A stretch of 64,000 nucleotides of DNA from Patescibacteria group bacterium (GTDB lineage: Bacteria > Patescibacteria > Microgenomatia > UBA12405). Below are positions 31,751 to 40,430 of this stretch, piece after piece (the first letter of the stretch is position 1; every line of letters starts with the position of its first letter). The position numbers were made by a program, and so were the translations under genes. The stretch is taken from contig JAMCSD010000006.1 in NCBI GenBank assembly GCA_023380755.1, forward strand, positions 201,821 to 265,820, in the 5' to 3' direction. A model generated the notes under the pieces. That model saw nothing but the letters and a program-made list of their open reading frames with translations, ran no database searches and had not been told where the DNA came from.

Positions 31751-33450
31751 CCAAAGCCTCAAAGTTACTTCCTACCATTGCTGCCGGCCTCTCCTTTTTA
31801 AGTCTCATCCTGGCCAAGCTCGATGTTTCCTTTAAAATTCAGTGGACCATTCTGGCCATATTCCTCACTGCTATCGGCGCAGTTGTTTTTCTCGCTTACT
31901 TTCATAACAGCGAATTATTAAAAAAAACTTTTTCTTCTTTTTCCCGCCCCCAGCTTATCATTTTGACCTTCTTGGTTATTTTGACCATTGTTACCCGATT
32001 CATATTATTAAAAGAATATCCCTTTGTAGCCGTAGGCGACGAAGTCCGTGATGGTGGACTCGACGCCGTCCGAATTCATCAACAATTGGTCAATCTTTTT
32101 AGTTATGGCCGCTATGAATCCCACGGACTGATTATTGCTACTTTTGATAGTCTTTTTTATCCGCTTTTCCATAATAGTGTTTATCTTTACCGCATTCCGG
32201 CCGCCATTATCGGCAGTCTCGATATCCTTTTTATCTTTCTTATTACCCGTCTGATTACCAATTTTCGCACCGCCATTTTTGCCGCTTTATGCTTAATCGC
32301 GCTACCGGTGCACCTTTTTTATTCCCGGACGGAAATTGTCGTTATTTTTAGCAGTTTTCTTTCCACCATTGGTCTCCTCTGTTTCTTTCTTTGGTATCGC
32401 CGGCCAGACCTTATCAATCTGATTGTCCTTTCCACTTTTATCGGTTTTTCTTTTAACTTCCATGCATCTATTAAAGCCTATTCCTTTGTCATCCTTGGTT
32501 TGCTCCTGGCATTTTTGGTTTGGAAAACATTCCGGCATAAATTATCTCTTCAAAAGTCCCTCACGTCTATTTTGGTTGTTTTCGGTTTTGTAATCGTTGG
32601 TTTTGGCCCTCGTCTTTTGTACACCGATTGGTCAACTTTTACTCATTCCCGCACGATCACTCACGATACTCATGTTTTTACCCTGAAGTCCCTCCAAGAC
32701 ATTGAGACCAATTATCTAAAAAGCATCTTAGTTATTTTTTATGAGCCAACTAACAGCCATTTTCCCGATCACCGACCGCTTTTGGACCCCACCCTGGCCC
32801 TCTTCTTTTTTATTGGCCTGGGCGCTATTTTCCTCGTTAACCGCCAGGCAGTTCCGCGTTTTGCCGCCCTCCTTTTATTCTTAGGTTTTTTCACCAACAG
32901 TGCCCTGACGGATTGGATTGGTGCTGATCATCGGATAATGCCGCTCATCCCCCCGCTTATCTTTATTGTTGCCTTTGGCCTAGAATTTGTTTTTTCTCGC
33001 TGGCATAGTTCTTTTTTTCGTCTCACTTTTTTAGTCACTACCTTATTTCTAATTCTTGGTCGTGGTCTCTTATTTTTTACCGAGGAAAGAGCTAATCTGA
33101 TCGCCATGCCTGATGTTAAACAGGCCACCGATTACCTGATGATGCATTTACTTTATGATTTGCCCCAAATTACCAGTAGTCATCAGCTCTGTCTGGTTTC
33201 TTCTCCCTACAATATTCAAAACTATAACTACTTACATTATCAGGAGCAACGGCAGTTTTTTTATCCCCAGACCAATTTTTCCTTAACTGCCTCGGAGCTT
33301 CTGCCGAATTCGGAACTTTGGGTCTTTACCGGGGATTGTCCCAGCTCGGGTCTTATTAAACCCAACCACCTTTTATCGGTTAATTGTGCCGCTCAATCTC
33401 ACTTTTTTTGTCCGCTTAATTTTAACCGTTCCTTAAATATTTATTACTAA
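31747..33450 (+). CDS. GT-C glycosyltransferase, ArnT/PMT-like (2)
   Basis: The 567-aa polytopic protein starts at GTG 31747 inside the stop of the previous gene. The first outer loop carries VGDEVRDGG, an Asp-Glu catalytic-type motif that differs from the HPDE of its neighbours. About 11 hydrophobic helices precede a short soluble C-terminus containing several Cys. Membership in the dolichyl-phosphate-mannose-type GT-C fold is by layout; donor and acceptor unknown. Confidence 0.68.
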   Translation: MTKASKLLPTIAAGLSFLSLILAKLDVSFKIQWTILAIFLTAIGAVVFLAYFHNSELLKKTFSSFSRPQLIILTFLVILTIVTRFILLKEYPFVAVGDEVRDGGLDAVRIHQQLVNLFSYGRYESHGLIIATFDSLFYPLFHNSVYLYRIPAAIIGSLDILFIFLITRLITNFRTAIFAALCLIALPVHLFYSRTEIVVIFSSFLSTIGLLCFFLWYRRPDLINLIVLSTFIGFSFNFHASIKAYSFVILGLLLAFLVWKTFRHKLSLQKSLTSILVVFGFVIVGFGPRLLYTDWSTFTHSRTITHDTHVFTLKSLQDIETNYLKSILVIFYEPTNSHFPDHRPLLDPTLALFFFIGLGAIFLVNRQAVPRFAALLLFLGFFTNSALTDWIGADHRIMPLIPPLIFIVAFGLEFVFSRWHSSFFRLTFLVTTLFLILGRGLLFFTEERANLIAMPDVKQATDYLMMHLLYDLPQITSSHQLCLVSSPYNIQNYNYLHYQEQRQFFYPQTNFSLTASELLPNSELWVFTGDCPSSGLIKPNHLLSVNCAAQSHFFCPLNFNRSLNIYY

Positions 33451-33451
33451 T

Positions 33452-35158
33452 ATGTTTTCCCGCCGTTATCTTATAGCCATCCTCTTTATCTGGCTTGCGG
33501 CTTTCTTGTTCCGTATTCACGGTCTAAATTGGGATCAGGGCAATCATCTTCACCCCGATGAACGTTTTTTAACTATGGTTAGCACTGATATCCGCCTCCC
33601 GCATTCCTTGTCCAACTACCTTGATACTGCCACCTCACCGTTGAATCCCTATAATTACAAACAATACCAGTTTTTTGTTTACGGCACCTTTCCTATTTTT
33701 TTCACCAAATATATTGCCACCTTCCTCCATCAAGATGGTTATGACCAAATTTATCTGGTAGGCCGCGTTCTTTCTGCGATCTTTGACTCCTTCAATATCT
33801 TTTTGTTGTTTATTTTGTCTCTTAAAATCTTTCCCCGAAAATCAAAATTCATTTTCTTGCCCAGTTTGTTGTATACCTTTTGTGTCTTACCCTTGCAGCT
33901 CTCCCATTTTTTTGCGGTCGATACCTTTCTCACTTTTTTTCTTCTTTTAACCTTTATCTTGTTGAACTCCCGGCAGTATCTGTTTGCCTCCTTTGTTTTT
34001 GGACTGGCTCTCACCAGTAAAATTTCGGCTGTTTATTTTGCCCCCATCTTTGCCCTCTTCCTGGTCATCAATTTCTTTCAAAAAAGGACCTTCAAAGCCT
34101 TAATCTTAGTACCCTTCTCGTGCCTTTTCCTAACCTTTTTAGCTTTCCGCTTCTTCCAGCCTTACGCCTTCGTGGGGTTATTAAAACTCAATCCATTATT
34201 TATCAGCAACCTTAAAGAATTGGCTGTAGAAAGCGGCCCTCAATCCTTCTTTCCTCCGGCCGTCCAATGGTTTAGCAAAATTAGATTCCTTTTCCCCTTC
34301 CAAAATTTGGTTATTTGGGGTCTTGGCTTACCGCTGACATTGGCTATCTTGATCACCTCACTTCAACTAAAAAAGCACTGGCGGCATTTACCCTTAGTTA
34401 TTATCGCCTCAACTATCTGGATTCTCGGTTTGCTCCTATATCAGGGCAGTCAGTTTGCCAGCACCATGCGTTATCTTCTGCCAATTTATCCATTTATTAT
34501 ATTAGTTGCTGCCTATCTTATTTTTCTCTCCAGATCCACCAAAGTTGTTGCTTTAATCTTAGTCTTCCATGGTCTTTTCGGTCTTATGTTCCTGGGAATC
34601 TATAGCCGGCCTCATTCTCGCTATCAAGCATCTTTATGGATGTATCAGCATATCCCGCCTAATTCTCGGGTAAGTAATGAGTATTGGGATGACATTCTCC
34701 CCATTAATGTTCCCGGGTACAACCCCTCAGTTTACCAGGGAGTTACCCTTTCTTTTTACGATACCGAATCACCCGTGAAGTGGCAGCATCTCTCCTCCCA
34801 GCTTCAAGACGTGGATTACCTTGTCATGTCTTCCAATCGCCTTTGGGCTTCCATCCCCCAACTTCCCTCAAAATATCCCGATACCACCAAATTTTATAAC
34901 CAACTATTTGATGAAAAAACCCAGTTTAAAAAGATTCTTGAGGTTAATTCTTATCCCGGGATTATGTTGCCTTTCCTCCGCCGCTGTTATTATTTTGGCC
35001 CGACCAATTTCCCTTACCAGGAAAAAACCAATCGCTGGTTTACCGTCGATTCCCAATGCTTTTATCCTGGTATCTACTTCCGGGATGATACTGCCGAAGA
35101 AGCCTTCACGGTCTATGATCATCCCAAGGTGTTAATTTTTAAAAACAGCTCTATTTAG
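33452..35158 (+). CDS. GT-C glycosyltransferase, ArnT/PMT-like (3)
   Basis: The 568-aa membrane protein has LHPDERFLTMV in the first loop, near residues 34-44, matching the HPDE motif of the first of the three paralogues. About 10 hydrophobic helices and a soluble C-terminal domain follow. It starts one base after the preceding gene. Its stop overlaps the convergent methyltransferase gene in the 8-base arrangement CTATTTAG. Confidence 0.72.
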   Translation: MFSRRYLIAILFIWLAAFLFRIHGLNWDQGNHLHPDERFLTMVSTDIRLPHSLSNYLDTATSPLNPYNYKQYQFFVYGTFPIFFTKYIATFLHQDGYDQIYLVGRVLSAIFDSFNIFLLFILSLKIFPRKSKFIFLPSLLYTFCVLPLQLSHFFAVDTFLTFFLLLTFILLNSRQYLFASFVFGLALTSKISAVYFAPIFALFLVINFFQKRTFKALILVPFSCLFLTFLAFRFFQPYAFVGLLKLNPLFISNLKELAVESGPQSFFPPAVQWFSKIRFLFPFQNLVIWGLGLPLTLAILITSLQLKKHWRHLPLVIIASTIWILGLLLYQGSQFASTMRYLLPIYPFIILVAAYLIFLSRSTKVVALILVFHGLFGLMFLGIYSRPHSRYQASLWMYQHIPPNSRVSNEYWDDILPINVPGYNPSVYQGVTLSFYDTESPVKWQHLSSQLQDVDYLVMSSNRLWASIPQLPSKYPDTTKFYNQLFDEKTQFKKILEVNSYPGIMLPFLRRCYYFGPTNFPYQEKTNRWFTVDSQCFYPGIYFRDDTAEEAFTVYDHPKVLIFKNSSI

Positions 35159-35858
35159 TCGCCGTAATAATATAACGGTAAGCCACCATCTTTATCACCG
35201 GCAGGTCGCCCAACCAATCATTCAGACGGCACAATGTGGTTGAAAAAGAAAATATAAACCGCGGTAATAACCCCAAACCTTTGACCGATATATTCTTATA
35301 CCCCGATCTGCTAAATGCTGACTTCAAATTAAAATAATTGCACTGAGTGATTAACTTTTCCGCCCGCCAGTCCAGAAAAAATGTAATAAATAAATACCAA
35401 AATAAATTGCCGGCCCCCGGCTCTGAAAATGCCGCCACCCCTCCTGGCTCCAGCTTTTGGTAAATCTCGGCCAACGTTTTTTCCAGGTCTACGTGATGCA
35501 AAATATCAGCGCCGACTATCGCTGCCTCCTGGTTACCTCGCAGCGCCGCTGCCGTCTTGAGACCCTTCGCGCGGCCAAGTTCCTTCGCCAATTCCTTTAA
35601 ATTCCTTAACGACTTTTCACTCACATCTACCGCCTCGACTTCGAAACCTTCGCTTAATAAGGGGATGCTCAACCGTCCATTACCACTGCCGAAGTCAACT
35701 ACTTTCTTCACTGGGGGATTTTTTTGTTTTATTGCCGTTTCTATTTCTTCAATTTCCAGCTTAGTGTGCAGGGGTGGTTTAATAATCGCCTGCTTCTTGT
35801 ATTGATTCTCTAAATTGTCAAAATAAATTGCCTGATCAAAGGCTAAAGATTTTTTCAT
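35151..35858 (-). CDS. Class I SAM-dependent methyltransferase
   Basis: The protein (235 aa from ATG 35858) has motif I VVDFGSGNGRLSIPLL and the following acidic strand VEAVDVSEKSL, then a hydrophobic segment containing FWYLFITFFLDW near residues 150-165 that may attach it to the membrane. It lies in a glycan cluster, so a glycan or lipid-linked sugar is a possible substrate. TTG 35870 is an alternative start. It overlaps the end of the glycosyltransferase gene upstream by 23 bases. Confidence 0.72.
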   Translation of the reverse strand: MKKSLAFDQAIYFDNLENQYKKQAIIKPPLHTKLEIEEIETAIKQKNPPVKKVVDFGSGNGRLSIPLLSEGFEVEAVDVSEKSLRNLKELAKELGRAKGLKTAAALRGNQEAAIVGADILHHVDLEKTLAEIYQKLEPGGVAAFSEPGAGNLFWYLFITFFLDWRAEKLITQCNYFNLKSAFSRSGYKNISVKGLGLLPRFIFSFSTTLCRLNDWLGDLPVIKMVAYRYIITATK

Positions 35859-36945
35859 AAATTTTAGCAAACTGATCTAACTTAAAAATATCCTTGGCAG
35901 TTTGCTGATATTTTTTATTCAAAGCGGTATCAATTTTTACCGCCAGGTCCTCACTGTCGGCGACTCGGGCAATTTCCCCCATTTTGGTTAATCGGATCGG
36001 TACCCGGACACCCGGTAAATCAGAGGCGACCACCGGACAGCCGCAGATCATGGCCTCCGCTTGGACAATCCCAAAAGTTTCCAGATTATTAATACTCGGG
36101 AGTACCAAACAATCAATATTTTTATAGTAATTAACTAAAGCTTCGTGGGGGATAGGCCCCGTCAGTATTATTTCCTTATCCTTTTTAATCAACGGTTCTA
36201 ATTGCTTAAAGCTCTGATCTCCGACCACCGCCTGAAATGGTCCAACTAACACCAGTTTTACTGGCCTCTTTTGTTTAACCAGTTCAAAGGCCTTAATTAA
36301 GTATTCCAGTCCCTTTTCCCATCCCACTCTCCCCACATAACCGATTATTTTCTGATTTCCCCACTCTCTTTTAATCCGCGCACTTTCCTTTTTATCTTCC
36401 GCGGCCACAGCCACCGGCGGCAAAATATAGTTCACTTTAGACTTAAACATTTGTAGGAAAAATGACTGGTTGGCGTAATCCTGGGTATAGGCCACGATCT
36501 TATTAGCCAAAAGATAGGTTAAAAAATGAAAGGGAAAACTAATTACAGCGGTCAGCCAGTTCGACAAATTACCATCAAATCCGAATTCGCAATGGTGGGT
36601 CACGATTAATCTCTTCCCCCAAACTTTAGCCCCTACTGCCAAGACTGCCGACTCCAATTGCGGCAGATGGCAGTTAACCACCTCGGTTTGTCGCAGTTCT
36701 TTTATGGCGTCCCACCAAAAAAGCGGCATCAATACTCCCTTGCCAATCGAGAAACTGACAGCTGATCGTTTAATCTTTATTCCTCCCTTTTCTTCAACCG
36801 CTGGTAAATTACGTAAATAGCGGGAAGTTAAGACTGTCACTTGCCAATCCCTCGCTGCCATAGCTTTGGCTAATTCCTGAGCATAAATCGTGACTCCGGA
36901 AATATTGGGTGCAAAGTAAGTACAACTAATTAGTAGCCGCTTCAT
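35836..36945 (-). CDS. Glycosyltransferase family 4 (GT-B)
   Basis: The 369-aa enzyme has an N-terminal Rossmann half (CTYFAPNISGVTIYAQELAKAM) and a C-terminal half with IGYVGRVGWEKGLEYLIKAFELV. The EX7E donor-site region reads SINNLETFGIVQAEAMICG. GT4 enzymes are retaining and use nucleotide sugars at the inner membrane face. Four-base overlap (ATGA) with the methyltransferase gene upstream. Confidence 0.87.
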   Translation of the reverse strand: MKRLLISCTYFAPNISGVTIYAQELAKAMAARDWQVTVLTSRYLRNLPAVEEKGGIKIKRSAVSFSIGKGVLMPLFWWDAIKELRQTEVVNCHLPQLESAVLAVGAKVWGKRLIVTHHCEFGFDGNLSNWLTAVISFPFHFLTYLLANKIVAYTQDYANQSFFLQMFKSKVNYILPPVAVAAEDKKESARIKREWGNQKIIGYVGRVGWEKGLEYLIKAFELVKQKRPVKLVLVGPFQAVVGDQSFKQLEPLIKKDKEIILTGPIPHEALVNYYKNIDCLVLPSINNLETFGIVQAEAMICGCPVVASDLPGVRVPIRLTKMGEIARVADSEDLAVKIDTALNKKYQQTAKDIFKLDQFAKIYEKIFSL

Positions 36946-37730
36946 TTTTCCGCCGCCACAAACAAATAAGGACTATCGTCGTTCTCGGTTATTCTCTCCG
37001 CCAGTCGCTCAAACAACAATTTCCACAATCGGTTACTTATATAGCTTGGCCCCCATACCCATTTTCCAAATAATTTTCTGGTTAATAAATTACTTACCCC
37101 CCAATAATGTGTTACATCAAACCAGGTCATTAAGTTGTTGCTGTTGAAGTATTTTTTTTCCTCGACCAAAGTAAAACCTGCCTCTTTAAATTGCTGCCGC
37201 CATCGCATCGGACTGACATTGGCTACGTGGATTGATTTTCGGTTGAACCATTTTTTATAAGCTTCGCCGATTATTTTTTTTCCCAGCAGTCGGTCACCAA
37301 AAGTATCTGTTACCACCGTTGTTAATAGTTTCCCACCCCTTTTTAAAACCCGGTGCATCTCTTTAATAATCGTTTGGCTCTGAGGTATGTGCTCCAGTAC
37401 ACAGTTGCAAATCACGGTGTCAAAAGTTCCTTCGGGGTAGGGGAATCTAGTTCCGTCATATTCCTTCACTTCCCCATAATTACCCCTTCTTTGAGCTTCC
37501 GGCCAGAGTGATCCGGCCACATCAATTCCGGTGCTAATTTCTTTCCCCCTAAAAACTGACCAGGTAAAAAACCCATCACCACAGCCCACATCCAGCGCCC
37601 GGCCCAAATGATCCCGGTATTTTTCGTAAAAAGGCGCTTCGATTGCCCTGATCATGGCCAGATGCGGGGGCTCCCTATCTAAGAATTCGTCCAATACTCT
37701 TTGGTCAAGCAACAAATTCTTCGTTTTCAT
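36942..37730 (-). CDS. Class I SAM-dependent methyltransferase
   Basis: The 262-aa protein has motif I ALDVGCGDGFFTW, then STGIDVAGSLW, YPEGTFDTVICNCVLEHI and HRVLKRGGKLLTTV, a textbook SAM methyltransferase of the Methyltransf_11 type. ATG 37730 is preferred over ATG 37751: TAGAAT (37744-37739, gene orientation) ends eight bases before it. First gene of a three-gene minus-strand glycan unit. Confidence 0.8.
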   Translation of the reverse strand: MKTKNLLLDQRVLDEFLDREPPHLAMIRAIEAPFYEKYRDHLGRALDVGCGDGFFTWSVFRGKEISTGIDVAGSLWPEAQRRGNYGEVKEYDGTRFPYPEGTFDTVICNCVLEHIPQSQTIIKEMHRVLKRGGKLLTTVVTDTFGDRLLGKKIIGEAYKKWFNRKSIHVANVSPMRWRQQFKEAGFTLVEEKKYFNSNNLMTWFDVTHYWGVSNLLTRKLFGKWVWGPSYISNRLWKLLFERLAERITENDDSPYLFVAAEK

Positions 37731-37734
37731 TCTG

Positions 37735-37744
37735 TATAATTCTA
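37735..37744. promoter_or_regulatory. Overlapping divergent -10 boxes
   Basis: Plus-strand TATAAT (37735-37740) serves ATG 37750; minus-strand TAGAAT (37744-37739) serves ATG 37730. They share two base pairs and the start codons are only 19 bases apart, so both promoters cannot be occupied at once. No good -35 is seen for either. Confidence 0.55.
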
Positions 37745-37749
37745 TCAGC

Positions 37750-38319
37750 ATGACACCGAAAGGCCTACTTTTTTGGCAGCCGTCACATGATTATCTTCGA
37801 CTGCTTACCAAGACTGCCACCGGTCGTCGGTTTTTGGTAATCGTCAACTATTGCATCTGGGTATTTCTTTTTCTAGTTTCTTTCCATTTGATCCGTTTTC
37901 AGGCTAATATCTTTTGGCAGCTGTTGCTGGCTACCACCATTGCCGAGTTTGTGGAACGCCTTGTCAAAGCCCGCCTTTTTTGGAAACGGCCCCTTTTCGA
38001 AAGAAAAGACCCCATTCCACATGGGCTGGTCAAAACTTGGTACCAAACTGGCAGCTTTCCCTCGGGCCATACTTCCAAAGCCGTCTTCTTTCTTCTCTTT
38101 CTCCTTCAATACCCCGTCCTTAATCCCATACTTTATTTGGTTGTCGTCGTCCCGTTATTGTGTTTTCGGGTCCTCATGGGTTTCCATTACCCGATTGATA
38201 TTTTGGGCGGAATTCTGGTCGGCCTGCTGTCTTGGTCCGTAGTTCACAACCTTGTTTTTTCCCCTTATCTGGTAGAATCAGTACATCTAATTTTTAACAC
38301 TGTCTTTTTTATTAAATAG
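37750..38319 (+). CDS. PAP2-family membrane phosphatase
   Basis: The 189-aa protein has the three phosphatase motifs: KARLFWKRP (K-x6-RP), PSGHTSK and FRVLMGFHYPIDILGG (R-x5-H-x3-D). Four to five hydrophobic helices surround them. Likely substrates are undecaprenyl pyrophosphate, or the phosphorylated polyprenyl-ribose made by the UbiA-type enzyme in the same cluster. ATG 37750 follows a TATAAT by nine bases; a longer reading from 37654 would cross the divergent promoter. Confidence 0.82.
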   Translation: MTPKGLLFWQPSHDYLRLLTKTATGRRFLVIVNYCIWVFLFLVSFHLIRFQANIFWQLLLATTIAEFVERLVKARLFWKRPLFERKDPIPHGLVKTWYQTGSFPSGHTSKAVFFLLFLLQYPVLNPILYLVVVVPLLCFRVLMGFHYPIDILGGILVGLLSWSVVHNLVFSPYLVESVHLIFNTVFFIK

Positions 38320-38322
38320 ATT

Positions 38323-40401
38323 ATGTTTTCCGACCTGAAATTTATTATTTTGTGGTGGCTCACGGTTTCGGGGATCAGTCTACTGTCATTACCCGCGATT
38401 ACCTATTTATTTAAAGACTTTTGGGATAAAGGTTACGCTTTTACCAAAATAGTGGCTTTAAGTTTAATAACTTATGTTGTTTTTGTCTTGAGTGTTTTTA
38501 AATTACTTCCTTTTGAGCAGTACTCCATTTTAGCGGTCATCATGGCCTTGTGTGCGGCGCAATATTTTGTCTTCCAAAGAATCGGTTACTGGCCTACTTT
38601 TCGCAAGCTTATTCAGAATAATTATAAAATTTTCCTTTTCGAAGAAATTGTTTTTTTAGTGATCTTAACGGCCTGGTCCTATGTCCGCGGCTTTGCCCCC
38701 GATATCGAAGGTCTGGAAAAGTTTATGGATTGGGGGTTCGTCAACTCTGCTCTTCGGACCAAGTACTTGCCTCCTGCCGACATGTGGTTTGCCGGTGAAC
38801 CGATTAACTATTATTACTTTGGCCATCTAATATTTGCCTTGCTTACCAAACTTTCTGGCATTAGTTCCGCGGTTACTTACAACCTCAGTATTGCCCTGGC
38901 TTGTGCTCTGACTTTCATCAGCACCTTTTCCTTAAGTTCTAATTTAGCGCATCTGATGCTTCGTCTTTCGTCCTCAGCTAAAAAAATAAAAACTAGCCTA
39001 TTTCCGGTTATCTTGGCCGGTCTGGTCTCCGCTTTGCTGCTGACCTTTGGCGGCAATCTTCACACTATCTATAAAATTGGCAAAATCAACATTACTCAAA
39101 ATGGCCATCTAGTCCTTACCCCGTCGGCGATTGAAAAAGCCGCCACTGTTTATTGGTATCCCGATGCCACCCGGTTTATTGGTTTTGATCCGGATACCAA
39201 AGACAAAACCATCCACGAATTTCCTATCTATAGCTTTGTCGTGGCTGACCTTCATGGTCATATGAACGATATTGCTGTGGTCCTGTTCGTAGTGGCCTTT
39301 TTGTTAGCCATGTCCGTCAAAAAATCCGATCAAACCATCATCAATTGGTCGTTAGTCATCCCCCTGGGGCTGGCCCTTTCGGTAGCTTACATGACTAACG
39401 CTTGGGATTTTGCCGTCTACGGGCTGGTTTTTGCCATCACCTCCTTTCTTATCACCAAATCTTTTTGGAAAACAGTCATCAATGGTCTTTTAACCATCGT
39501 TCTGTGGTATCTCTTTACCCTGCCATATAATCTCAACTTTATCCCCATGGCCCAAGGATTGCGCCTCGCTGACGCCCATTCTCCTTTTTATCAATTATTC
39601 GTTTTATATGGCGGTTTCTGGTTAATAGCCCTTCCTTTTGTTATCTTTTTTCTCAGGCATCTCCTCACTCACAAAAAGCTAACCACCATCGACTTTTTCG
39701 TTTTTGGACTGATCATTACCGCCACCATTCTCATTATTTTGCCGGAGCTGGGCTATGTCAAAGATATCTATATTTATGAACATCGCCGGGCCAACACCAT
39801 GTTTAAGTTGGTCTACCAAGCCTTCATGATTTATGCTGTTTGCGCCGGTTATATCCTGATTCGCTTACGCCGTGTTTTGCCTTATAAATTATTATTTGCT
39901 TTAATTTTTATCATCCATCTTATTTACCCTTACTTTGCCATTAAAGGTTATTACGGTGACCTGAAAAATTATAAAGGTCTATATGGCCTCAATTTTTTAG
40001 CTGACCGTTACCCCGATAACTATCAGGCCATTTTATGGATCCAAAAAAATATTTCCGGCCAGCCGGTCATGCTCGAAGCTGTCGGCGATAGCTATACTGA
40101 TTATGACCAAGTTTCCATGAGTACCGGGCTGCCAACCGTTGAAGGTTGGATTGTTCATGAGTGGCTTTGGCGCGGTGGTTACGACAAGCCGGCTGCCCGT
40201 CAAGCCGACGTCTCTCAAATTTATACCGGTAATGACCTTAATACTGTCCGCTCCCTCCTCCAAAAATATTCTGTCAGCTATATCTTTGTTGGTGCCAAAG
40301 AATATGAAAAATACCCCTTAATTAACGAGAAGAATTTTGCCAAATTAGGCAACATTGTCTATCAGTCAGGCAACACCAAAATCTATAAACTGAATCAATA
40401 A
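38323..40401 (+). CDS. DUF2298 polytopic membrane protein (GT-C-like)
   Basis: The 692-aa protein has more than 10 hydrophobic helices and the DUF2298 landmarks: FAPDIEGLEKFMDWGFVNS, the PPADMWFAGEPINYYYFGH loop and a late EHRRANTMFKLVYQ element, with a soluble C-terminal domain. The family is predicted to be a GT-C glycosyltransferase; activity has not, to my knowledge, been shown. It starts three bases after the PAP2 gene. Confidence 0.8.
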   Translation: MFSDLKFIILWWLTVSGISLLSLPAITYLFKDFWDKGYAFTKIVALSLITYVVFVLSVFKLLPFEQYSILAVIMALCAAQYFVFQRIGYWPTFRKLIQNNYKIFLFEEIVFLVILTAWSYVRGFAPDIEGLEKFMDWGFVNSALRTKYLPPADMWFAGEPINYYYFGHLIFALLTKLSGISSAVTYNLSIALACALTFISTFSLSSNLAHLMLRLSSSAKKIKTSLFPVILAGLVSALLLTFGGNLHTIYKIGKINITQNGHLVLTPSAIEKAATVYWYPDATRFIGFDPDTKDKTIHEFPIYSFVVADLHGHMNDIAVVLFVVAFLLAMSVKKSDQTIINWSLVIPLGLALSVAYMTNAWDFAVYGLVFAITSFLITKSFWKTVINGLLTIVLWYLFTLPYNLNFIPMAQGLRLADAHSPFYQLFVLYGGFWLIALPFVIFFLRHLLTHKKLTTIDFFVFGLIITATILIILPELGYVKDIYIYEHRRANTMFKLVYQAFMIYAVCAGYILIRLRRVLPYKLLFALIFIIHLIYPYFAIKGYYGDLKNYKGLYGLNFLADRYPDNYQAILWIQKNISGQPVMLEAVGDSYTDYDQVSMSTGLPTVEGWIVHEWLWRGGYDKPAARQADVSQIYTGNDLNTVRSLLQKYSVSYIFVGAKEYEKYPLINEKNFAKLGNIVYQSGNTKIYKLNQ

Positions 40402-40430
40402 AATCAGTCTCAAAATTGTACAATTAACGA

